Source of the DNA: Caenorhabditis elegans
Lineage: Eukaryota > Nematoda > Chromadorea > Rhabditida > Rhabditidae
Reading direction: 5' to 3'
DNA length: 64,000 nucleotides
NCBI RefSeq assembly: GCF_000002985.6
Contig: NC_003282.8
Span: 1,674,001 to 1,738,000 of the forward strand
Each line of letters opens with the position of its first letter. Positions within the stretch are counted from its first letter, which is position 1. The notes beneath the pieces were generated by a model. The model was not told the DNA's origin, ran no database searches, and saw nothing but the letters and a program-made list of their open reading frames with translations. A program made the translations under genes and the position numbers. Of the stretch, positions 23,185-34,903 are shown in pieces.

Positions 23185-24660
23185 CAGCCAAATTCAACTT
23201 CGTTTTAGTTTTGGTTCAATTTTTTCTAAATAATCAAAGTTGACAACATTTTCAGGGAAGACTTTAAAAAAAGAAAAACACATTTTATAACAGAGAAAAA
23301 CAACGACAACGTATATATCTTGCTCCAGAAAACGTTCTCTAACAAGGGGTGCGCGGCAATTCTACAAAATGAGACGATTGAGCATGTTCCCCCGATATTT
23401 TTCATTAAAATTTAATTAAACAATATAGAGAAATACTTGCTTTATTTGAAAATAACTTTTATTTGATTTTTAAATACCGAGAAATTTTTTCAAAACTTGT
23501 CCGAAAGTTGAAAATTGTCGGTGTATATTGCCGTCAATTGTGAGCTGAAATTTGGCTCAAATATAACAACGAAAATAAATTTTTAAAAACTCAGAAAATG
23601 CCAAGCAATGGTGAAGAATGAATGAATTCTTGGAACTTGATTTTTTGATTTTTCGGTAAAAAATCCACACCGTGTCTAGTTTGCTTCCGCGCAAATTTCC
23701 ACAATAACAAAAAATCGGGTTTAAACAAGAATCTAGTTATCTTTATTCAAAGATCTTTTAGCTTTAAAGAACCGAAATTTGATTTTTTTTGAACACACCT
23801 ACACCTTTTTATGGCCACCTCTTCTCTGCCTCCTGATGATATATAAAAAATTTAATGTACCGTATTGCCAATACTTATTTTTGTATAATTATATTCAATT
23901 TACTTGATTTGTCTGAAATTTTATGAGAAGCTGAAAGTTTACAGACTCTTCAATTAGGAGTTGATTTGAACGAATATATCAAAAACTTAATTTTGGAAAA
24001 AACAAATTGTATGACTATTTTAAAATTGTATTAAGAGTTTGTGTATAATATTCTGAGTCGAAATGTGTCTTTTTTTAAATAAAAATCACTGGAAAATTGA
24101 AAATTTTAGACTTTTTAAGTTAGAGTTCCGAAAATTTATGAATAGACTAATTGAAGTATTGTAAATTCAAATATAATTCTTTAAAAAAACGTTTGAATTT
24201 TAGCATTATTCATTCATTTTCAACAAGATTTTCAACAAAATTTTCAAATTTCACAGCCATTTTTCGGTGAAATAAATATATTTACAAGTTTGGAAATAAA
24301 TATTTAAATTCAATTTTCAAGCCAAATATCAACAAAAACTGAAGATAAATCGAAATATTTTGCATAAAAATGTGCAAACAAGATTATTAATTTGCACGGA
24401 AATTCGAGAATAATTCAGAAATTTTGTTTTTCACTTTTGCAAAAAATTTCAAAAAAAAAAACATTCACTCGGTAATTTTGGTTTATTATCCTCATCGAAA
24501 ACCAAACACTTGGCTTTTATAAAAATTTTGTTTTAATAAATGTCTATTTCAGATAATTTTTGGCTCAAACTCTATAGGAATAACACTTCGAACAAAATTT
24601 GAATGGAGCCGGTGAGTTTTTTATCGGAAAGTGGAGGAAAAGTCAGAATTTATTTTCGGA
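23185..24660. other. AT-rich gene-free stretch
   Basis: At 23,694-23,790 there is a diverged copy of 20,877-20,960 (AATTTCCACAATAACAAAAA, TAAACAAGAATCTAGTTATC), extending the A/B duplication. Otherwise I see nothing. Confidence 0.5.
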
Positions 24661-25898
24661 CATTTTTATATAAATGTTAAATCACCCGTTTTTGAGAAAA
24701 ACGCGCCCAAACGTCCAGGTATACGGTAGACAAATTTCGTAAAGGTACCACTTCTCGGGCCGTGCCATGGCGCAGAAATGAGCCGAGAGGCCGGCGTGAT
24801 GCAGGCAGGCGTCAGGCACTGTGACCCCGCCTGCCTCTCCCATGGAACACCTACAGATAACAATGATCTATGTTTCAATTTCAACCACGTTTTCTGGAAA
24901 TTTCCCAGTGAAGGGAAATTTCTTCAGAGATCACAATCTCGAAAACGAAAGAGAGGAATGAAGTGCGCGCCCACCTCTTTTCGCTGTCGATATTTTTCCA
25001 CGTGTTGCGTTTTTCGAATAATAGCATTATACTTTGGTTGATTTAATTACGATTAGATAGTAGTGGTTTTTTTTTAAATCGATTTTATTTTTAAATTTTT
25101 TTGTTCGTGTTTTTGTTTTAGGTTTTAAGGCTTAAAAAAACAAATTCTGGTAGTTAAAAATATTTATTTCAATCTAGCGTTTAATATAAATGATGAGTTA
25201 ACACTAAATTTCAAAAAGAAAATTTTTTTGAAATATTTTCTTCTGTAAGATTCTTTCTGAATTTCAAAATGTTTTGCACTATTATCAAATTTTTAAAGAA
25301 AAAAATCAGTAAAATAATCGATTCCAGATCTCTCAAACGTTACTTTCCGCTGCGCGGTCGTCGGAAAATTTTATACTTGTAAGTTTCAAAATAGTTTTTG
25401 AAAAAAAAAATTTAGTTTTCAAAATTGATTACATTTTTACAGAATAGATGTTTAGAAATGTTGAAAAAAATTTCGAATTTTTTTGTAAATTTATTTAGAG
25501 AGGAAGAGTTTTTCAATATAATATATGTTTAAAAAAATGCCAAATTAAAAAATTCTCACAATCAGAAATGTTTCTTCGATTGAAAAAAAACAATTTTTCA
25601 AAAATGTTTGGTTAAAAATAGGAAAATATTAATTTTGAAACATTTTGCAAAAATAATGTAAAATTACAATTTTGAGAAAAAAATTCCGTAGGGTTTTTCT
25701 TCGGATTTGAAAAAAAACCATTTTTTGGAAGAAATTTCTTTTTAAAAATTGGAGTTTTTCGATTAAAAAAAAGTTTTAAAAATATGTTTTTTTCAAAAAA
25801 TTTTCATAAATTCTTTCAAAATTTGACAAAAATTTTTTTTTGAGTTTTCTAAAAATGTATTTATTTTTCCAAACTCTCAATAAATTCCAAATTTCAAG
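24661..25898. other. 5' flank of the glycosyltransferase gene
   Basis: A GC-richer patch at 24,690-24,990 contains GGCCGTGCCATGGCGCAGAAATGAG-like repeat sequence and GCCTGCCTCTCCCATGG. It is followed by about 900 bases of A/T-rich DNA leading to the TTTCAAG before the ATG at 25,899. No convincing exon. Confidence 0.5.
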
Positions 25899-28743
25899 AT
25901 GATAGTTTCCCGACGGATTCCAGTTCTCGCTTACCTATTTCTCAGTTGCCTCATCGCCCTCTACGCCTTCAAATTTCACCTCTCCACCCTAGTTGATGGT
26001 ATTATTTTTAACAATGGTATTTTTGTGATGAATTTTGTTTTTCTAAAACAACATTTGAATTTTCAGAAGACGATCCAACACCATTTGACTTTGCATTAAG
26101 CTTTCAGTTGAAGCCAGAGCTACCCGATGAGCTCCCGGCTCCAAATGTTTTAGTTCTCGTGACAACTATTGCTTCGGAATTTGAAATGAGAAATCAAGTC
26201 AGAAAATCATGGGCTAATTATACAAGTAATGCAGTTAGAGTCAAGTTTTTGATGGGAATTCCGGTATGTGTGTTTGAGAAAATTATATAAGAAAAATTTG
26301 AAAAACTGAAATATTTATAAAATATGGGTCACCGCGAATATAGTTGCTAGAAAAAGGGTTTCCTATTGTTAGTTAGAAACTTTTTTTGACAAGCCTGAAA
26401 AAAGTTGCAGCAGCCGACATCTCAGGGGTCAACTTTCTAAAAGCCGACCAGGGGGATGTCGGCGGCTATGTCTCAAAAACTGAATGTGCTGAAAAAAACC
26501 GTTCACAAACAAAATATGCAAAATAAGATTATATGTGTTTTGTCAATTCACAACACTCTTCTAGCACAACCCTGTGAAAAGTTATAGCAGCCGACATGTC
26601 AGGGGTCTACTTTCTAAAAGTTGACCTGTATGTTGTCGGCCGCTGCCTCTCTAAAGCTGACTGTACTAGCAGCAAATGTTCAATCTTTATTTTGTAAGTA
26701 GCCAACTTTTTTCTAGCAACCATGAAAAAATTTACAGCAGCCGACATTTCAAGGGCCTTTCTAAAAGTGGACGAGCGGGATGTCGGCTGCTATATCTCGA
26801 AACTTAATGTGCTATCAAAAAGTTTTTAATTTTAAAAAAATTTAAATATTATTCTACATTTTGTTGGTCCACAACCTTTTCCTTGCGCAACCCTGAATCG
26901 AGTGCTATAGCAGCCGACATTTCAGGGGTCACCTTTCGAAAAATTGACCCATAAGCTGTCTAATTATACTATAAAAATCCTTTTTTTTTCTCAAAAAAAA
27001 TTGTAGATTAACATTATTTTCATTTTGTTCCTTGACATCTTCTTTCTAGCTAAATTCCTTTTGACAAAAATTTGTAGTGGCCGACATCTCAGGGGTCATC
27101 CTCCTCGGACCTGTGCACTAGCAACTTTTTTAGTTAAAAACTGTTTTAGCATAACTTTGCCAATGCGGCCGACATTCCACGGGGCAACTTTTCAATAGTT
27201 AACCAGTGAGATGTCGGCCGCCATATCTCAAAATTTCAGGCCGATAAGCAACTCCCACTGATCCAGAAAGAAAGTCAAGAATTCAATGATTTAATAATAG
27301 CGGATTTAGATGAAGGCTATTATAGTTTAGCGTCAAAAACCATGGCAATGCTTATTTATAAAACTAGGGGAGTTTTTTTTTTTTAATATTTATTTTTGTA
27401 TTATATTTCAGCCAAACTTTTTGATTTTTCAGGTACTACCCGGACACCAAATGCCTTGTTAAAGCTGACGTGGACAATGTTCTAATTCTTCGAAATTATG
27501 AGCGACTTTGCGAAGAAGCAGGTAGCAAAATTTTGAGCTGAGCTCAAAAATTCTCTGAAAAATCGGAAAATTTCCAGTTGCCCCTCTAATTCTGGGAAAA
27601 TGCGATGTATCTAGAACGGTACTACGGAATACCACAAAATGGGCCGTGCCAGAATTTGTGTATTCCGAGCCAGTTTACCCGACTTATTGCTCCACGGGAA
27701 CTTATGTGTTGGCTGGGAAAACTGTGCCGCAGAGTCTTATCAAGGAAGCTATGAGTAGCCCATTTGCAAATTCCTTGAACTTCAGGTGAGTAGAAAATGT
27801 GTACAAGTATCTCAATATTGTAAATTGAAAATTTTCCTACATTTTATTAGTTGAAAAATTTTTTTAAACTGCACCTGGAAAGATGCTATAGCAGTCGACA
27901 GCTAACGAGTCATTTTTTTAAAAAATTGGCCCGCGAGATGTCGGGATCAGGAAAACGTTGTTAATAGTAAACTCTGAAAAAAGTTATAGCGGCAGACACC
28001 TTGCGGGTCAACTTTAGAGTTGGGCCCGCGAGGTGTCGGGCGCTGTAACGGAAAATATTTGTCAACTAGAAAAGTATAGTTAAACATTTTTCTAACTGAA
28101 TAAAAGAAGTTATTGCAGCCCACACCTTGCGGCCTGATTTTTGGGGTTTATGGCTTGTGTGGTGTCGGGCGCTGTAACTTTGCAGCAAAAAAGGCTAGCT
28201 TTTTTTGAAGCTACGGCAGCCGACAACTGACGGGATAAACTTTAATGTTCGGGCCCGTGAGATGTTGGTTGCTAAGCTTTTCAAGCGCAGCTAAAAAGGA
28301 GGGTTCTTCAATTAAACAACCTTTTTTCGTAACAGAGTTAACGCGGCCGACACCTCACGGGCCCAATTTTTCAAAAAAAAAACTCACCCGTAAACTGTCG
28401 GCTGCTATAACTTCTTTTAAGGAACTATTGGAAAAAAGTCTTCAATTAAAAAAATGTAGCAAATTTCTTCAAATTTCTCACCTATAATTTCAGAAAACTC
28501 TCGGAAGATGTGATATTCACGGGAATTCTCGCCGAAAAAGCCGGAATAAAACGCCGTCATATCAATGGGCTCTCGTTTTTCGAGATTCCCGAATTCTTTT
28601 GTCGAAATGGCTTCAAAACGACGTACAGTACCCATTTGTTGAGTGATAAGAATCCTGTCAAGAATTTCTATAAACTCATGAAAATCGAGGGAGTTCTATG
28701 CAGGTGGTGGGATCCGTATGCGGTTCGGAGGTGGCGATCTTGA
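25899..28743 (+). CDS. GT31-type beta-1,3-galactosyltransferase-like type II membrane protein
   Basis: Six exons, 323 aa: 25899-25998, 26067-26263, 27240-27367, 27433-27521, 27578-27785 and 28494-28743. The N-terminus has basic residues then a single signal-anchor helix (about 8-26), as expected for a Golgi type II enzyme. Motifs in order: LVLVTTIASEFEMRNQVRKSW (the GT31 R-x-x-x-R-x-x-W opening), FLMGIP, a DL-DEGYYSLASKTM segment equivalent to D-x-Y-x-N-L-T-x-K, KADVDNV with DVD (154-156) as the metal/UDP site, YPTYCSTGTYVLAG (the Y-P-x-Y-x-x-G-x-G region) and a late EDVIFTGILAEKAGI (E-D-V-x-x-G). It is likely to transfer a hexose to a glycan. The donor sugar and acceptor cannot be decided. 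The donor of exon 3 reads AG/GGGAGT instead of AG/GT; see findings. Confidence 0.82.
26400..27235. repeat. Hairpin cassette array in intron 2 of the glycosyltransferase gene
   Basis: About six cassettes, each with a left half GCAGCCGACATCTCAGGGGTC, a short spacer of TTTCTAAAAGT type, and a right half GGGATGTCGGCxGCTAT. They sit near 26,408, 26,588, 26,737, 26,907, 27,077 and 27,163. The arms pair to form stems of about 15 bp. Confidence 0.85.
27885..28405. repeat. Hairpin cassette array in intron 5 of the glycosyltransferase gene
   Basis: The same cassette design recurs five times: GCAGxCGACACCTTGCGGGTC, then CCCGCGAGGTGTCGGGCGCTGTAA-like right halves, near 27,886, 27,993, 28,113, 28,205 and 28,345. 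This intron belongs to the same gene but is separated from the first array by three exons. Confidence 0.82.
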
Positions 28744-28884
28744 TGGATTTTTTTGAGAATTGCTCAATTTTTTAAATATTTTTCTAATTTTGATTGGGTC
28801 GAAAAAATGACGGGTTTTATCGATTTTTAGATTTATTTTAAATAAATTTTTTTCAAAACCAGTTTTTTGCGTTTTTATCCTAAG

Positions 28885-28985
28885 ATTTAGGCTCAGGCTT
28901 AGGCTTAGGCTTAGGCTCAGGCTTATTCCTAGGTTTGGCGTCAGTGGGGGAGCGTTAGCTATTTAGGGTTAGGATTACAGCGTTT
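28885..28985 (+). repeat. Short TTAGGC array with associated flank
   Basis: About eight units of TTAGGC/TCAGGC are followed by GGCGTCAGTGGGGGAGCGTT and AGGGTTCCCGTTGG. The same flank occurs beside the array at 50,475-50,745. Confidence 0.85.
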
Positions 28986-30794
28986 TTTTCATTTTTCAAA
29001 GGGTTCCCGTTGGCCGATCAAAGCGAAATTTAACACAGAGACGTATAGGCCACTAAGAAGCTTCCGTGTAAAATTTCAAATTGATTCCATCAAAACTTAT
29101 GGAGCTTAAGGTGTTTTCAAAATGACCCTCAACTATTTTTTAAAATTTGAAAGTTTGGCGTTTTGTCAGTTTTCTGTCTAAGCTCACGAAAATTCAATGA
29201 CAGGAGGACGGCAGTGAAATAAGTTTTCTTGTGAATTTTGAGCCAATTTCGATTTACAGGAGCCGAGACATTAAGCTTCAAAATCCAAAAAAAGTTCGAG
29301 TCCGGGTGCGGGCGTCTAAATTTTTTTATGTGCTGTTTTTTGTTCACTCTGAAAACGCGCGTGTAACTTGACGGTGGGTGAATGGATTTTGATGCGGTTT
29401 TTTGCTGTCTCTTTAAGAAGCTTGCCCCACCTCTGTATGCTTTATTTCAGAAAGATTGGAGCTCTTTGAGCCGAGATATGAAGAGTATTTTCGAGTATCC
29501 TCCAAAAATCACGTTTTTTTTCTCATTTTTCGCCTCTTTTTTTTGCAGGAAAATTCGAGTTTTTGCGATTTTTACGAGATTTTTTAGCAGTTTATAGTAC
29601 TCGACGAGATGCGTCGAAAAACATACAAATCATCCAGATCCATCAGCTATGAGCTCTTTTAGAGAGCTCCAAAGTCAAATTCGCAGTTTTGACCTCCCCC
29701 CTCCCACTTCGGTGTGTTTTTTTCGTGTTTTTTCGCAAACCACCGCTTCGTGCGCTGTTCTCTTTGAGAAATCTTTGGTTTTAGGGTGAAATTCTTGTAG
29801 AAAAAGATTTTTTACACATTCTCAAGTAAAATTTATTCCGAAAAAATGATTTTTTCATTTTGAAAAACAAGGCAGAAAAAAAATTTTTGATTTTTTTTTC
29901 CAAAAACTTTTTTTTTCCCTTCTCGTAGGATGGCGGTCGTTTGAGATATTTTGATTTTGAGGAAAAAAAATGAAATTACAAATATTTCTAAAGCGATAGA
30001 GCAAAAAAATTTCGAAAATTGAGTGAAAACTCACTGAGATAACCGACCTTGAAGCAAGTTACTGCCGTTTTTGCGTTGTTCATTTTTCAACTTTGAGCGT
30101 TTATTATTCACTCAATCTGAGAACAATTTCAATTTTGTTTTTTTATATAGATTCAAAATTTGACGCTAAATCCGAAAAACTAAGTTTCAAAAAAATTTTA
30201 GTGAAAATTTTTTTCAGCACCGCCAAAAAATCGAGTTTTTCAGCACGGATTTTTTCGAATTTTTGCGATTTTTCACTCATTTTTTGATGAATCTTTGTTT
30301 TCTTTTCTGTGTTCAATGAACAATATTGATAAAAAATGAAATCTTTCAACAATTTGTGAAATTTTATTTTTGAAAAAATTTTGTGCCACTTTGAAATGTT
30401 TTCAAAAAATTAATTTTCTGCCTCTTGCCCAGAAAAAGTGGTTTGGTCTGGTGTTTCAAAATTAACATTTTTGAAATCCTTACATTTTTTTCATATTCCC
30501 CCAAATTTTTGTAACCCAATTCTCACTTTGAAGGGAGATACATGCGGGAGATACAGTTCGTTGAAGGGTTGGCTGCCAACACATCGCCACCCCACCCACA
30601 GGGAGACACACATTTACAACCCAATATATTCAAATATTACCTCCTGCTCTCAGTTTTCAAGATTTTATGATGATTTTTACTTCATCAGAAAGAACACATT
30701 CTCTTTCCTATTTGCAGGGATAGTGGAAGACAAAAACAAAAACAATATGGATTTAAAATCAGGACTTCGCCCCGATTTTAATAAAATATATGAA
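28986..30794. other. Gene-free repeat-derived stretch
   Basis: It contains moderately complex sequence with no splice-coherent coding signal. Short ORFs on both strands are Phe/Lys-rich. GAGCTCTTTTAGAGAGCTC at 29,649 is a small palindrome. Confidence 0.45.
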
Positions 30795-31971
30795 ACCCTC
30801 TTAAAAAGTTACAAGAAGGTTTTTCCTTGCGCTTGGAGCGCAAAAGAAAAGAAAAAGAGCTATTTAGACTTAGGGTACCCAACTGGAATAAAACATTGGA
30901 AATCCTTATGACACGCTTAAGCCTAAGGGCCCGAAAAAAAAACTAGGATGCCCAACTGGAATAAAATATTGGAAATCCTTATGACACACCGGCGGTATGG
31001 CGCGGCTTAAGCCTAAATAGCCACTTTTATCAAAATACATTTGAGCGAGGCGGTTGTAAACTATTCGTTCTTTAGCAAAAATAAAAAAAAAACTTTATTT
31101 AAACTTAAAAATAAATATCATATGTTATCACACCTGAGAATATCACGCCTTAATTTAGTAATCATTTTAGTTCATAAGTGTGAGAGAAAGAAAAATGGAT
31201 TAATCATCGGAATTAGATATCATCAGAGTGATTATATTCATCAAAGGTCCCACTTTACTTGAGGGTTAATTTGGTTGATATAAAATTCCTATCTCATGTA
31301 AAGAAAGGTTCGAATTCTGTACCTATGAATGCTGCCGATATTTGAATTCCTGTCTCATGGGAAGAAGGCCTTTCTTGTGGGAAGAACGGAGTTATAAAAA
31401 AATATACGCAGGTACAGAATTTGAACTTTTCTTCCCATGAGATAGGAATTTGAATATTGGCATTCTATAACTTCACTAAGAAAAAAATCTCCAAAGGTTG
31501 ATCGCAAATATGTAGAGATTGCTCGCATCCCTTCAAATATTACGAAATTTCCAAGTTTCTTAGTAATAATCTTCCTTCAGATTACTGAAAAATATCCACA
31601 GATTACTTTTGAGTTGCCTGAGAAGTTATTGTAAAACGCAAGACGAGCTCAAATGTATTTTGATAAAAGTGGCTATTTAGGCTTAAGCCGCGCCATACCG
31701 CCGGTGTGTCATAAGGATTTCCAATATTTTATTCCAGTTGGGCATCCTAGTATGTTTTTCGGGCCTTTAGGCTTAAGTGTGTCATAAGGATTTCCAATAT
31801 TTTATTCCCGTTGGGCATCCTAGTTTTTTTTCGGGCCCTTAGGCTTAAGTGTGTCATAAGGATTTCCTATATTTTATTCCAGTTGGGCACCCTAAGTCTA
31901 AATAGCTCTTTTTCTTTTCTCTTGCGCTCCAAGCGCAAGGAAAAACCTTCTTGTAACTTTTTAAGAGGGTT
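30795..31971. mobile_element. 1.2-kb palindromic element
   Basis: The outer ends AACCCTCTTAAAAAGTTACA and TGTAACTTTTTAAGAGGGTT are reverse complements. The arms of about 230 bases include CTTGCGCTTGGAGCGCAA and the internal repeat ATAAAATATTGGAAATCCTT, present two to three times per arm. The spacer around 31,041-31,640 has its own mirror (CCTATCTCATG/CATGAGATAGG). The right end runs straight into a TTAGGC array. Confidence 0.8.
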
Positions 31972-32172
31972 AGGCTTAGGATTAGGCTTAGGAATAGGCT
32001 TAGGCTTGGTCTTAGTCTTAGGCTCAGGTTTATTCCTAGGTTTAGGCTTAGGCTTAGCTTTAGGCTTAGGCTTAGGCTTAGACTCAGGCTTATTCCTACG
32101 TTTAGGCTTTGGCTTTGGCTTATTCCCAGGTTTAGGCTTAGGCTTAGGCTTAGGCTTAGGCTTAGGCCTATT
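31966..32172 (+). repeat. Degenerate TTAGGC array
   Basis: About 200 bases of TTAGGC units with TTTGGC, TTAGCT and GGAATA variants. The Gly/Leu ORF across it is artefactual. Confidence 0.9.
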
Positions 32173-32689
32173 TTTCGGACTTGCCTACTCGCCTATTTTG
32201 TGCAGTTTAGGTACGTTTTAGAACATGTTCCGCCAAATTTTTTTCCCGCGGTTACTTCACCAGATTTCTAATAATTTTGTTTCAAGTACGTACACACCAA
32301 TGTAATAATAATAATAAGAATAATGTCTCAATTTCTTTGTCTCTTTCTCTTGAATTCATTGTTCCCTCTTTAAAATGTTCCCTTAGCTACCTAGCCTCAC
32401 CAGCGCTTGCAAATTGTTATTTTTCGACCGAAAAAAGGCGCTCCGCCTCTTTTCACTCTATACTCCAGAATAAGTGAGGAGACGACGCATCCAACCGAGA
32501 AGTTGCCTACCTACCTCAATTATGAAACCGGATTCCGGGACGGGCTGGACCCCTCTCCGGATTTGACTCATTTTTGTTGTTACCTTAATTCGAGCTGTTT
32601 AGACTGTCTCTTTTTTCAAAAATAATTTTTTTGGTTTTTTGTTTAATCAATTTGCCACGTGTCATCGTTTTTTACGGAGCGTTTTCTAT

Positions 32690-33000
32690 GTGGCCGAGTT
32701 TTTGCATTTTCTCGGCCACCAAGCAAAAAGCGTAATCTTCGATAACAAAACTCTTTTTGAAGTGTGGCAGAGTTTACTACTTTTTCAAAGAGAAAAACAA
32801 AATTTTCGTAACGTGGCCGAGTTTTTGTATTTTCTCGGCCACCAAACCTAAAATCGATTTTTCAGAAGACAATTGCACATTTTTCAACGTGGCCGAGCGT
32901 TTCCTTTTCTCGGCCACCAAATAAAAAACTTTTTTTAAAGAAAAATAAATGTTTCAGATGATTGGCCGAATTTTCGGTATTTCTAGGCCACCAACTTAAA
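32690..33000. repeat. GTGGCCGAGTTTTT hairpin repeats
   Basis: Four to five copies of CGTGGCCGAGTTTTTGCATT followed by TCTCGGCCACCAA, near 32,690, 32,812, 32,890 and 32,963. Each is a self-complementary GGCCGAG/CTCGGCC hairpin. Related copies occur in the CC-domain gene region (52,310-52,460). Confidence 0.82.
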
Positions 33001-33296
33001 AGCTATTTTTTCGAGCTTGCTTCGTGGCCGAGTTTTTTGTTGTTTAAAAAAGTGGGAATACTCTGTGTTTTTCTAGGTCACTTGGCTGTTCCACCTAATT
33101 TTTGAGCTTTCTGCTCTCAGTGTAAAATATTAGCCAATATTTTGAAATTTCTGATTTTTTTTCAGAAAAAATGCTGGAAAGTGGAAAATCCACTTTTTCT
33201 CCAATTTTTCTTGCGATTTTTGGCTAAATTGCAAATTTCTAAAAAATCTCGTTCTTTTAAAATTTCAATCAATTATTGATTTTTCGTCCTTCCAGA

Positions 33297-34534
33297 ATGA
33301 CGCACGTGTTGCTCTTTTTCCTGACCGCCGGTATGGTTCTCTCGTGTGCTCCGCCGGGATTCGTACAGTCGAATGACCCGTCGCAAGTCGGAGCCCGGTG
33401 CTCCGACCTCATACTCTATCCCGTTTCGGCCGTTGATCAAACCGATCAATACAGGTATCATCAATATTATTGATTTTTATTGATTTTTCTTCTAAGTGCT
33501 GAAGCTTTAGATTCGACTATAGTGATGTTTCATTCGGCAACACTCATGCTCAGGGAGCAACTGTGGCGATAACGTGTACGACGGGCGGCCAAGCGGCCAC
33601 AGTTGAAGGATACGACCAGGTGAGTCCAGTTCCGTTGCCATTGGAGTTTCGGAAGACAAAAAGAGCAAAAAATAATTCGTATAGTGGTCAAGAATATGAA
33701 TTATTTAGTTTTTTTGTCCTGAAAATATAATTTTTCCAGGCCCAAATTCCGGGAAGACTTGCGAAATTCAGATAAAAATTTAATGTTCTTGAATTTTGTG
33801 CATTTTTTTTATTTCATAGAAAAGATTGAGAAATTTAACCAAAAATTTTAATGCAATTTTCTGCTTTAAAAAATCCAGAAAATTTTTCAAATTATCAGCG
33901 AAAAATCGGATTTTTAATCGAATTTCTTGGTAATTTGGTCTCGACGCGACACATGTTCCTTAAATGCAAAAAGGTGTGCGCCTTTAAAGAGTACTGTAGA
34001 TTCATACTTTTGGTGCAGCGGAATTTTCAACGATTTTTTGTTATTTTTCGATTCAAAATAGTATTTCATTTTTAAAAAATTACAAATGTAAAGTAAAAAG
34101 TACGAAAAACTATGAAAAATCGATGAAAATCGCGCAGAAACAAAAATTTGAAACTACAGTACCCTTTAAAGGCGCACACCCGTTTGTATTTAACGGAAAA
34201 TAATCGTGTCAAGACCGGGTAACGCATTTTTGGCTCCAAAATCGATTTTTTTTTTCTTAAATTTCCTCTGATTTTCGAAATTTCGGGGATTTTTTTAGAA
34301 TTTTAGAAAAAATTACAATTTTCGCTGAAAATCCGCAGACTTTCCGTATCTTTTCAGCTGTGAAAACTAAGAAACCACAAGGAACAATTATTTTTATTTT
34401 TCTTAATTTTTCAGCAAAGAGCTTCAATCTCAGCGGCTCCGTCTCTGCTCGCCACTTGCACAAACGTTGGCGGCTCCCAGTACACGTGGACGATCCTTGG
34501 CAGAATTTTGCAGTTCGTCGATTGCAGATTTTAA
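33297..34534 (+). CDS. Small secreted C6-like protein
   Basis: Three exons, 128 aa: 33297-33454, 33511-33619 and 34415-34534 (phases 2 and 0). The ATG lies one base after a TTCCAG acceptor. Residues 1-19 form a signal peptide (MTHVLLFFLTAGMVLSCAP). The mature part has a Cys pattern CSDL ... AITCTTG ... LLATCTNVGGSQYTW ... FVDCRF, with the alternating Thr/Ala/Val content seen in the nematode C6 domain (formerly DUF281). That family assignment is from pattern memory. The function of C6 proteins is not known. The second intron (33,620-34,414) holds a dispersed repeat shared with rpi-2. Confidence 0.75.
33940..34235. repeat. Intronic inverted repeat with GCCTTTAAAGAGTACTG arms
   Basis: GGTCTCGACGCGACAC ... 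GTGTGCGCCTTTAAAGAGTACTG is mirrored by CAGTACCCTTTAAAGGCGCACACCC ... GTGTCAAGACC. The same element type occurs at about 37,925-38,255 in rpi-2. Confidence 0.75.
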
Positions 34535-34671
34535 TTTCTAATTTCCCCCAATTTTTTTTTTGAATATTCTCCTCCCTAGAGATACTCGCCCATTGCAATA
34601 TTTTCGTCTTTCCATAACCTGCCACGTGTATATTTTCGCAATTTATGAACTCTTTCTGTTAAATTAACTCT

Positions 34672-34677
34672 AATAAA
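34672..34677 (+). terminator. Poly(A) signal AATAAA of the C6-like gene
   Basis: A perfect hexamer lies 138 bases after the TAA at 34,532-34,534. Confidence 0.5.
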
Positions 34678-34903
34678 TCGCTTGACGTTCCACGTGACCA
34701 GTTTCCCGGAGGAGAATACCGGTCAATTGCGTAGCTTGGCTAACCAATTACTGCACTTTTGACATAGCAGCGGTAGCAGCAGCAGCATTGAAACGAAAAT
34801 GATGACAAGTGTGAATTTTCATAAATATTGAGGGAAATCAAATAACTTAGCAGTATAGTCGCACAGGGGAAAATACAATAGAAGATCGAAAAACGAAACG
34901 ATT

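Noticed and set aside
24666..24884. A 72-codon - strand ORF with balanced composition
   Set aside because: It lies across a GC-rich dispersed-repeat patch (CCATGGCGCAGAAATGAGCC-like), with no splice signals and no recognisable domain.
26400..28405. A CRISPR array, suggested by regularly spaced near-identical repeats
   Set aside because: The host is a nematode, each unit is itself a hairpin with variable spacing, the units lie in introns, and no cas genes exist.
590..32172. A true chromosome end or subtelomere
   Set aside because: The arrays are short, degenerate, in both orientations and flanked by single-copy genes on both sides.
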